Shown piece by piece: positions 8,520-14,075 of a stretch of 14,132 nucleotides of DNA. Made by a program: the position numbers and the translations under genes. This DNA is from Bacteroidaceae bacterium (GTDB taxonomy: Bacteria > Bacteroidota > Bacteroidia > Bacteroidales > Bacteroidaceae), in contig CABIXF010000068.1 in NCBI GenBank assembly GCA_902362595.1, positions 1 to 14,132 of the forward strand, given 5' to 3'. The notes beneath the pieces were generated by a model, which was not told the origin of the DNA, ran no database searches, and saw nothing but the letters and a program-made list of their open reading frames with translations. How positions within the stretch are numbered: position 1 is the stretch's first letter; every line of letters starts with the position of its first letter.

Positions 8520-9131
8520 TTATTCCTTCAATATACCTTTTCCCTCTCTGATAATTTCAGGTACATCTTCACAACAATTTATCACGGTAGAAGGTTCAAT
8601 GCCTCCTGTACCTCCGTCGATAATCAGGTCGGTCACACTGCCGAACTTTTCCTCAATCAGTTCCGGGTCGGTGATGTATTCGATGTCCTCTCCCTTTTCC
8701 AGCGGAAGGGTCGTGGTCAGAATCGGGGCATCGAGCAGGCGGCAGATTTCGCGGATGATAGCGTTGTCGGGCACACGGATACCCACTTCTTTTCGGTTGC
8801 GGAAAATTTTGGGCAACCGGCTGTTGGCGTTCAGAATGAAGGTGAACGGGCCGGGCAGGTTACGTTTCATCAGCTTGAAAGTGGCGTTGCTCACCTGTGC
8901 ATATTCGCTGATGTTACTCAGGTCGTAGCAGATGATGGACAGGTTGTGCTTGCGTGGGTCGATATTTTTCAGCTTGCAGATACGTTCGATGGGCCGTTCT
9001 TTCAAGGCGTGACACCCGATGGCATACACCGTATCGGTGGGATAGATAAGGATTCCGCCGTCGTTCAGCAGGTCGACTACGCGTTGCAAGTCTTCCGGTC
9101 GATTGTTTTTGGGATATAATTTCAGTATCAT
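8520..9131 (-). CDS. YrdC/Sua5-domain protein, YciO-like (threonylcarbamoyl-AMP synthase family)
   Basis: A 203-residue single-domain YrdC protein. The family makes L-threonylcarbamoyl-adenylate from threonine, bicarbonate and ATP for the t6A modification of tRNA. Visible motifs are YPTDTVYAIGC (30-40), SIICYDLSNIS, FKLMKRNLPGPFTFIL, GIRVPD, and STVINC near the C-terminus followed by IIREGKG. The layout (FxLMKxNxPGxxTFIL, DLIIxGGxxGxxPxTVI, VREGxG) resembles E. coli YciO more than TsaC, so it may be the YciO-type paralogue rather than the essential t6A enzyme. A -7-like element lies in the 49-base gap upstream. Confidence 0.88.
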   Translation of the reverse strand: MILKLYPKNNRPEDLQRVVDLLNDGGILIYPTDTVYAIGCHALKERPIERICKLKNIDPRKHNLSIICYDLSNISEYAQVSNATFKLMKRNLPGPFTFILNANSRLPKIFRNRKEVGIRVPDNAIIREICRLLDAPILTTTLPLEKGEDIEYITDPELIEEKFGSVTDLIIDGGTGGIEPSTVINCCEDVPEIIREGKGILKE

Positions 9132-9140
9132 GGCGTTCGG

Positions 9141-9162
9141 TCACGAAGATGAGACCTCGTGA
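9141..9162. repeat. Inverted repeat in the leader of the YciO-like gene
   Basis: Perfect six-base arms TCACGA (9141-9146) and TCGTGA (9157-9162) around ten bases, just upstream of the start codon and overlapping the predicted transcript start. It could be an operator or a 5' hairpin. Confidence 0.4.
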
Positions 9163-9166
9163 ATCG

Positions 9167-9174
9167 CAAAAATA
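9167..9174 (-). promoter_or_regulatory. Possible -7 element for the YciO-like gene and mscS
   Basis: Minus-strand TATTTTTG fits TAnnTTTG and lies 35 bases before the ATG. Any -33 element would lie in the 3' end of the helicase gene, where I see no TTG-type motif. Confidence 0.45.
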
Positions 9175-9180
9175 AGAAAT

Positions 9181-11181
9181 TTATTTCTTTTTCTTCCGTA
9201 GTTCTTCCGCAATTCGATAATGGATGGCTGCTTCTATTTCTTTTCCGCTTTTTTCGAGTGCCTCGGCAAAATATTCATGTGCTCCCGCATGCTGGGGTTT
9301 CAGGCTGGTCGCCTTGTCCAGGTCGGTCAGGGCCTCTTCCGTTTTTCCGGTCAGCAGCCGGAGTTTTCCACGGTTGTACACCGCCTTGAACTCCTGAGGT
9401 CGGAGTTGTACAGCCCGGTTCAGGCATTCTTCCGCTTCTTCCACCCGGTCTTCATCGAAGAAGGTCACTCCCTTGCGTACCCAGGCATCCACGTATTCCG
9501 GGTACAGCTCCAAGGCCTTGTCGTAGTTGGCCTGTGCGGCCCGCGGGTCGTGCGCTTTGGTGATGCACTCGTTGCCCATCAGGTAGTATTCGCGGGCATA
9601 TTTCTGCAGGTTCTGCCGTTGCTGCTGCATTTGCTCTTTAAGCTGTCGGTTTTCTTCCTTGAGCTGGTTGATGAGGCCCAGTTTCCGGCGGATAAACCGT
9701 TGGATGAGTGGTTTCTCAATGTCGTATCGGCTGTGGATGGCCTTGAAGAAAGCTTCCAGAAATTCCGCAAATTCTCCTTTGTCGAAGGCTTTCACGGCTG
9801 CCACGTATTGGATATCGGCCTGTGCCTGTTTCATGGCCCGTTCAAAGGTCTGGTTGTCATTGAAACGCTGGGCAAAGCTGACGATTTCCGGGCGGACAAA
9901 TACATCGGCCGGTGAGATGCGTCGTTTCAGCTGGATACCTTCGAGCGAAGTGCAGCGGCTCAGGGCCACGTACGCCTGTCCGCCAGCAAATACCCCTCCC
10001 GTAAAGTCGATGATGACCCGGTTGAACGTGAGTCCCTGGCTCTTGTGTACGGTGATGGCCCAGGCCAGCCGGATGGGATATTGGGTAAAGGTGCCCAGTT
10101 CTTCTTCTTCTATCTTCTTCTCAGTCTCGTTGTAGCGGTAGCGGATGTTGCTCCAGCTTTCCTTATGCACGTCAAACTCACTGCCGTCTTCCGTCACCAC
10201 ATAGATGGTGCCATCGGCCGAGAGTCCCGACACGGTGCCGATGGTACCGTTCACCCAGCGTTTTTCCTGGTCGTTCTTGATGAAAATCACCTGTGCACCC
10301 GGTTTGATGACCAGCTCCATGAGGGTGGGAAGGCTGCTTTCGGGGAACTCCCCGTGTATTTCTCCTTTCAGTGTGACCGGGTCGCCCGGCAGTTCTTCCA
10401 GCTTCTTTTCGTTGATGTAGTCCACGTTGTCCCGGCGGGTGGCCAGGGTGATGTAGAGGTCGTTCTCTTCCGGGCAGGGAGGTGTCGGGGTGTAACGGGT
10501 GTTCAGCAGTTGCAGGTCGGCGGCTCCGGCGGTATTGGTCCGGATATGGTCGAGTACGCTGACAAACACCTTGTCGGTCTGCCGGTACACCTTGGTCAGC
10601 TCAATCGACACCAGTTCCATTTCCTGAAACACCTTGGCCGAGAAGAAATACGGGTTCGGGTAGAAACGGTTCAGAATCTCCCGTTCGTCACTTTTCACTA
10701 CCGGCTCCAGCTGGAACACGTCGCCCACCAGCAGCAACTGTTTTCCGCCGAAGGGTTCACGCAGGTTGTGCGAGTAGGTACGCAGTACCTTGTCGATAAA
10801 GTCGATGATATCGGCCCGCACCATGGAAATCTCGTCAATGATGACGAGCTCAATGTTTTGAATCAGTTTCCGGTGGTCGGCCGAATATTTCAGGAAATCT
10901 TTCAGTTTCCGTCCCTGAAACTTCGGGTCGTCCGGCAGAAGCGGATGAAACGGGAGCTTGAAAAAGCTGTGCAGGGTACTTCCGCCCGCATTGATGGCCG
11001 CAATGCCCGTAGGAGCCAGCACCACATATTTCTTTTTGGTATGCTGGCAGACGTATTTCAGGAAAGTAGACTTACCCGTGCCCGCTTTTCCGGTCAGGAA
11101 GACCGACTGGCGGGTGTATTGGATGAGCTTCAGGGCATTCTGAAATTCAGGATTGTCGGTATCTATCAGGGTCGGAGTCAT
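9181..11181 (-). CDS. Pif1/RecD-like DNA helicase with C-terminal coiled coil and TPR repeats
   Basis: Superfamily 1B-type ATP-dependent helicase of 666 residues. Helicase motifs in order: Walker A GKAGTGKST (31-39), motif Ia APTGIAAINAGGSTLHSFF (56-74), Walker B IIDEISM (114-120), GDVFQLEPV (153-161), TKVYRQ (196-201), TVHKSQGLTF (377-386) and YVALSRCTS (404-412). A charged coiled-coil segment (about 500-530, QLKEENRQLKEQMQQQRQ) then leads into about three to four TPR-like repeats (530-660), ending in a lysine-rich tail. Helicase plus TPR suggests DNA unwinding coupled to protein-protein contacts; partners are unknown. It is first in the minus-strand group, with a -7 element just upstream. 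The gene looks more GC-rich than the left half of the window. All core motifs are intact. Confidence 0.92.
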   Translation of the reverse strand: MTPTLIDTDNPEFQNALKLIQYTRQSVFLTGKAGTGKSTFLKYVCQHTKKKYVVLAPTGIAAINAGGSTLHSFFKLPFHPLLPDDPKFQGRKLKDFLKYSADHRKLIQNIELVIIDEISMVRADIIDFIDKVLRTYSHNLREPFGGKQLLLVGDVFQLEPVVKSDEREILNRFYPNPYFFSAKVFQEMELVSIELTKVYRQTDKVFVSVLDHIRTNTAGAADLQLLNTRYTPTPPCPEENDLYITLATRRDNVDYINEKKLEELPGDPVTLKGEIHGEFPESSLPTLMELVIKPGAQVIFIKNDQEKRWVNGTIGTVSGLSADGTIYVVTEDGSEFDVHKESWSNIRYRYNETEKKIEEEELGTFTQYPIRLAWAITVHKSQGLTFNRVIIDFTGGVFAGGQAYVALSRCTSLEGIQLKRRISPADVFVRPEIVSFAQRFNDNQTFERAMKQAQADIQYVAAVKAFDKGEFAEFLEAFFKAIHSRYDIEKPLIQRFIRRKLGLINQLKEENRQLKEQMQQQRQNLQKYAREYYLMGNECITKAHDPRAAQANYDKALELYPEYVDAWVRKGVTFFDEDRVEEAEECLNRAVQLRPQEFKAVYNRGKLRLLTGKTEEALTDLDKATSLKPQHAGAHEYFAEALEKSGKEIEAAIHYRIAEELRKKKK

Positions 11182-11200
11182 GGGGTGTGGTTTTTAGAAG

Positions 11201-11208
11201 CAAAGATA
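11201..11208 (-). promoter_or_regulatory. -7 element of the helicase gene
   Basis: Minus-strand TATCTTTG, an exact TAnnTTTG match, 19 bases before the ATG; the transcript leader would be about 14 bases. No clear -33 element is seen at the usual spacing. It lies immediately after the terminator of the small upstream gene. Confidence 0.7.
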
Positions 11209-11224
11209 CAGACAAAAGGGCAAT

Positions 11225-11256
11225 AAAAAAAGCGGTTGGATTTCCAACCGCTTTTT
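11225..11256 (-). terminator. Intrinsic terminator of the small-protein gene
   Basis: GCGGTTGG (11232-11239) pairs perfectly with CCAACCGC (11244-11251) around a four-base loop, and the stem extends through flanking A/T runs. On the minus strand it ends in a seven-base T-run. The A/T runs on both sides could make it active on both strands, but the nearest gene end is that of the minus-strand small ORF. Confidence 0.88.
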
Positions 11257-11276
11257 CGTCAGAATATTTACGAGAA

Positions 11277-11325
11277 GCCTTTCGGCATTTATCAGATTCA
11301 TTCTTCAAATGCTGAACTTGTCAGC
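11277..11325 (-). ncRNA. Structured 3' part of the small-gene transcript
   Basis: Between the 30-codon ORF and its terminator the RNA can form two small hairpins: GCTGA with TCAGC (11325-11321 and 11315-11311, five-base loop), and GCC-GAAA-GGC with a GNRA tetraloop (11286-11277). About 80 bases here are non-coding. This may simply be a 3' UTR; a role as regulatory RNA is speculative. Confidence 0.3.
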
Positions 11326-11334
11326 GCCGCCTGT

Positions 11335-11427
11335 TTATTTGCGTCTTTCGTCGCTCAGCATTACATAACCCCAGATTATCGGATCTGCATTGGCAATCTT
11401 GTGGAAAATGTTTTTTACCTTTTTCAT
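11335..11427 (-). CDS. 30-residue small protein, unrecognised
   Basis: A 30-codon ORF, below the usual gene-caller cutoff. The product starts MKKVKNIFHKIANADP, continues IIWGYVML and ends SDERRK: a basic amphipathic start, a short hydrophobic centre with an aromatic WGY, and a charged end. The hydrophobic stretch (about 8-9 residues) is too short for a full membrane helix, and there is no signal peptide. Support for real translation is a strong Shine-Dalgarno GAAAGGA (11442-11436) eight bases before the ATG, unusual in this window, a -7 element at 11577-11584 and an intrinsic terminator at 11225-11256. I do not recognise the family and propose no function. It is divergent from the MATE exporter gene. 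Confidence 0.72.
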   Translation of the reverse strand: MKKVKNIFHKIANADPIIWGYVMLSDERRK

Positions 11428-11571
11428 AATTGTTATCCTTTCTTTTTTTAGTTAGTTTAATTAAATCTTCTGGCGGGCTTCCCAGCTGGCCTTTGCTGTA
11501 CTTGTTACCTAATTTATAATTACCTATGAAAACTTTTTGTGGGCCTCTTTCTTATTGCCCTTTTCTTTTTA
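11428..11571 (-). promoter_or_regulatory. Long leader of the 30-residue-protein gene
   Basis: The predicted transcript start (about 11571) leaves some 143 bases before the ATG, far longer than the ~14-base leaders predicted for neighbouring promoters. The minus strand has no ATG in this stretch. It contains a direct repeat TAGGTAA (two copies 16 bases apart) and a GC-rich segment, CTGGGAAGCCCGCCAG, that can form a short stem-loop before the Shine-Dalgarno. It could be a cis-regulatory leader; I do not recognise a known riboswitch. Confidence 0.4.
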
Positions 11572-11576
11572 CACCA

Positions 11577-11584
11577 CAAAGATA
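11577..11584 (-). promoter_or_regulatory. -7 element of the 30-residue-protein gene
   Basis: Minus-strand TATCTTTG, an exact TAnnTTTG match. No good -33 TTG is present; instead a palindrome occupies that place, which fits an activator-dependent promoter (inference). Confidence 0.65.
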
Positions 11585-11601
11585 GGACTTTCTTTCTTAT
11601 G

Positions 11602-11623
11602 AAATATGTTTTATAGCATATTT
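11602..11623. promoter_or_regulatory. Palindromic site over the small gene's -35/-42 region
   Basis: Perfect seven-base arms AAATATG (11602-11608) and CATATTT (11617-11623) around eight bases. Its centre, 11612.5, is about 41.5 bases upstream of the predicted start of the small gene, where class II activators bind. The bound protein is unknown. Confidence 0.45.
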
Positions 11624-11644
11624 TTCAAGTGAAGGCCCGATTTG

Positions 11645-11658
11645 TTGATGTAAATCAA
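11645..11658. promoter_or_regulatory. FNR/Crp-family type palindrome TTGAT-N4-ATCAA
   Basis: The sequence TTGATGTAAATCAA is a perfect match to the classical FNR-family box. It lies between the divergent promoters of the small gene and the MATE gene, about 81 bases from each predicted start. A partly overlapping inverted repeat GATTTG/CAAATC (11639-11644, 11656-11661) surrounds it. Crp/Fnr-family proteins of Bacteroidetes could bind here; a chance match cannot be excluded. Confidence 0.5.
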
Positions 11659-11719
11659 ATCCGAGGATGAAATGATTGCTTTTCGGTTACATTCTTCTTC
11701 TTCTCTCCTGAAAAACTCG

Positions 11720-11727
11720 TAACTTTG
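11720..11727 (+). promoter_or_regulatory. -7 element of the MATE exporter gene
   Basis: TAACTTTG fits TAnnTTTG and lies 20 bases before the ATG. A -33 TTG is not evident at the expected distance. Confidence 0.65.
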
Positions 11728-11747
11728 CTTCCGTTTTTGGAAGATTT

Positions 11748-13127
11748 ATGGCAGCAAGAATCAACAATCAATACGAAGAGCGCCTGGGGACGGAACGAAT
11801 GCTTCCCCTTATTTTCAAGATGGCGTTGCCGGCAGTGGCCGCACAGTTTGTCAATCTCCTATATAATATAGTAGACCGCATTTACATCGGGCACATTCCC
11901 GAAATCGGGACGAATGCGCTGGCGGGAGTGGGAGTGACCACCTCCCTCGTTATCCTGATTTCTTCATTTTCGGCCATTGTGGGAGCCGGAGGAGCCCCGC
12001 TGGCCGCCATGGCTTTGGGACAGGGCGACCGGGTGCGTGCGGGAAAGATTTTGGGCAATGGTTTCATGCTGCTGATACTGTTTACCGTCCTCACTTCGCT
12101 GGTGTCTTATCTGTGCATGGAGCCCATCCTGAAGTTTGCGGGAGCTTCTGCCGTCACACTGCCTTACGCGGAAGATTATCTTTCGGTGTATTTGCTGGGT
12201 ACGCTGTTCGTGGAAATTTCCACCGGACTCAATACCTTCATTAATTCACAGGGACGCCCCAGCATTGCCATGTATTCTGTGCTGATTGGAGCTTTGCTGA
12301 ATATCGTGCTCGACCCGATTTTCATCTTCTGGTTCGACATGGGCGTGAAGGGAGCGGCCTTGGCCACCATTCTTTCACAGGCCTGCAGTGCTTGTTGGGT
12401 ATTGGGTTTCTTGTGTTCCGACCGGGCTTCCCTGCGTTTGGAAAAGCGCTATTTGAAATTTGACCGCCGCATTGTGGGGGGGATGCTGGCGTTGGGTGTG
12501 TCTCCTTTCATTATGGCCAGCACGGAAAGCCTGGTAGGGTTTGTACTGAACGGCAGTCTGGAGAAATTTGGCGATATCTATGTGGGCGCTTTGGCCATCC
12601 TGCAAAGTGCCATGCAACTGGTCAGCGTGCCGCTCACCGGTTTTGCCCAAGGTTTTGTGCCGGTGGCCAGTTATAACTACGGGCATGGCGACCGGCAGCG
12701 GGTGAAAGACTGTTTCCGGATTGTGCTGACGGTGATGTTCTCCTTCAATTTCGTCCTGATGCTGCTGATGATTTGTTTCCCGTCGGTAGTGGCTTCCGCC
12801 TTTACGAGAGACCGCGAACTGATTGCCACCGTGGAGCATGTGTTGCCGATTTTCCTCGCCGGAATGACTATCTTCGGCCTGCAGCGTGCCTGTCAGAACA
12901 TGTTCGTCGCCCTTGGCCAAGCCCGGATTTCCATTTTTATCGCCTTGCTCCGTAAGGTTATTCTGCTGGTACCTCTTGCCTTAGTGTTGCCCCGTTTCTT
13001 CGATGTGGAAGGCGTGTTTCTGGCTGAGGCCGTTTCGGATGCTACAGCCGCCATCTGCTGCACCCTGCTCTTCTTCTGGCAGTTTCCGAAGATACTCCGC
13101 AAGGCCCCGGTTCCCGTGAAAAAATAG
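11748..13127 (+). CDS. MATE-family multidrug efflux transporter
   Basis: A 459-residue inner-membrane antiporter of the MATE family, which exports cationic drugs, dyes or metabolites using a Na+ or H+ gradient. The protein is hydrophobic throughout, consistent with 12 helices in two homologous halves. Family segments include LPAVAAQFVNLLYNIVDRIY near the start, ALAGVGVTTSL, GAGGAPLAAMALGQGD, INSQGRP, NIVLDPIFIFWFDMGVKGAA in the first half and GFAQGFVPVASYNYG in the second. The arrangement resembles the MepA/NorM-like subgroup; the substrate cannot be inferred. GGAAG precedes the ATG by four bases. The gene is divergent from the 30-residue-protein gene and shares with it a region holding two palindromes. 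No terminator is evident after it. Confidence 0.93.
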   Translation: MAARINNQYEERLGTERMLPLIFKMALPAVAAQFVNLLYNIVDRIYIGHIPEIGTNALAGVGVTTSLVILISSFSAIVGAGGAPLAAMALGQGDRVRAGKILGNGFMLLILFTVLTSLVSYLCMEPILKFAGASAVTLPYAEDYLSVYLLGTLFVEISTGLNTFINSQGRPSIAMYSVLIGALLNIVLDPIFIFWFDMGVKGAALATILSQACSACWVLGFLCSDRASLRLEKRYLKFDRRIVGGMLALGVSPFIMASTESLVGFVLNGSLEKFGDIYVGALAILQSAMQLVSVPLTGFAQGFVPVASYNYGHGDRQRVKDCFRIVLTVMFSFNFVLMLLMICFPSVVASAFTRDRELIATVEHVLPIFLAGMTIFGLQRACQNMFVALGQARISIFIALLRKVILLVPLALVLPRFFDVEGVFLAEAVSDATAAICCTLLFFWQFPKILRKAPVPVKK

Positions 13128-13194
13128 ATTTTGTGGAATGATAGGGTAAATTCATTGAAACACAAGTAGATAAGGTGTAAAACGTATAAGCATA

Positions 13195-13286
13195 TTCTCT
13201 GTCCCACAGTGTGGGATATAAAAACCACAGTGTGGGATACATATTTCACACTGTGAAATACAAATCCCGCAGTGTGAAACAGAGAA
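13195..13286. repeat. Four 15-bp palindromes at an exact 21-bp period, flanked by an 8-bp inverted repeat
   Basis: Units start at 13202, 13223, 13244 and 13265. Consensus is roughly TYYCACASTGTGRRA, a seven-one-seven palindrome, separated by six-base spacers TATAAA, TACATA and TACAAA. Units one and three are perfect palindromes (TCCCACAGTGTGGGA and TTTCACACTGTGAAA); units two and four are imperfect. The array is bracketed by TTCTCTGT (13195-13202) and ACAGAGAA (13279-13286), an exact inverted repeat. A 21-bp period puts the units on one face of the helix. It lies between the MATE gene and the Crp-family gene. Confidence 0.85.
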
Positions 13287-13458
13287 AGTATAGAGAGATT
13301 TACAGTTATTCTTGGGGATGTTTGTGATTAAGGACGATTGCTGCACAATTTTTTTTCAGAAATCACCTTTCATACCATAAATCTCTGTAATTTTAACCTC
13401 CGGGAATCTGCCAGGGATTTTCTTGTATTGTATTCGTATGTGGGGGTAAGATTAATCG
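13287..13458. other. Leader region of the Crp-family gene
   Basis: About 170 AT-rich bases without an ORF worth calling. The nearest match to a -7 element is TAATTTTA (13388-13395), which misses the final G of TAnnTTTG. I see no other clear signal. Confidence 0.3.
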
Positions 13459-14025
13459 ATGAAAAATATTATTGAGAGTATCAGAAAGCAATGTCCTGTA
13501 TCCGACTCTACGATTGAGGAGCTGGAGTCTTATTTGACACCTTGTACTTTTCCTAAAAAGTACCAACTGATTAAAGAAGGAATTTATTGCAAATATGCCT
13601 ATTTCATAGAAAAAGGTATCATAAGAGCCTATTGGATGGTGGATGGAGAGGAATATACCACTTCATTTGGCACAGAAGGCGGCATTGTGTTCAGTATGGA
13701 TGAGCTTTATTACAATAGGAAAAGTGAGGAATATGTAGAAACCTTGGAAGAAGTGCAAGCCTACAGAATCAGTATAACCGACCTCCAACATCTGTTCGAA
13801 ACGAATCTGGAACTATGCAACTGGGGGAGAATCATCCATCAGAATGAATACAGAAGGCTCCACAGAAGTCATAAAGAGCGGCTGTCGCTTCCGGCCAAGG
13901 AACGTTATGAGGAATTCCAGAAACAGTTTCCCGAAATATGCAGGAAGGTGAACTTGAAATACATTGCTTCTTATCTGGGGATTACCCTTTCCACGCTCAG
14001 CAGACTGCGAAGCAAAAAGCCATAA
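13459..14025 (+). CDS. Crp/Fnr-family transcriptional regulator
   Basis: A 188-residue regulator with an N-terminal cyclic-nucleotide-binding-like beta-barrel (about 20-115), a linking helix and a short C-terminal helix-turn-helix. The barrel has the family pattern FPKKYQLIKEGIYCKYAYFIEKGIIRAY, but the phosphate-binding cassette (RxA-type) of true cAMP receptors is absent and there are no N-terminal Cys clusters as in FNR, so the signal is unknown. The recognition helix is LGITLSTLSRLRSKK; S181 and R182 align with the Ser-Arg pair of FNR, but S178 replaces the Glu that reads the G of TTGAT. Length and layout match the many short Crp-like regulators of Bacteroides. The palindrome array is upstream and a possible transposase end is downstream. 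Confidence 0.88.
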   Translation: MKNIIESIRKQCPVSDSTIEELESYLTPCTFPKKYQLIKEGIYCKYAYFIEKGIIRAYWMVDGEEYTTSFGTEGGIVFSMDELYYNRKSEEYVETLEEVQAYRISITDLQHLFETNLELCNWGRIIHQNEYRRLHRSHKERLSLPAKERYEEFQKQFPEICRKVNLKYIASYLGITLSTLSRLRSKKP

Positions 14026-14034
14026 TTTGATGTA

Positions 14035-14064
14035 GGACAACATTAGTGTCCAATAAAAATGGAC
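14035..14064. repeat. Overlapping short inverted repeats after the Crp-family gene
   Basis: GGACA (14035-14039) pairs with TGTCC (14047-14051), and GTCCA (14048-14052) alternatively pairs with TGGAC (14060-14064). No T-run follows. This could be the end of an insertion sequence, or a weak 3' structure of the regulator transcript. Confidence 0.35.
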
Positions 14065-14075
14065 GAGTTAAAAAA

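Noticed and set aside
10045..11226. 393-codon open frame on the plus strand opposite the helicase gene
   Set aside because: It is the antisense shadow of a GC-rich gene with intact helicase motifs; its translation has no recognisable domain.
11204..11310. Second small minus-strand ORF starting at the ATG near 11309
   Set aside because: It has no ribosome binding site and would read through the terminator hairpin and the helicase promoter.
11236..11451. 71-codon plus-strand frame over the small-gene unit
   Set aside because: It begins at the terminator hairpin and lies antisense to the better supported 30-codon ORF; no promoter or ribosome binding site.
13202..13279. CRISPR array
   Set aside because: Spacers are only six bases and similar to each other, units are 15 bases, and no cas gene is present.
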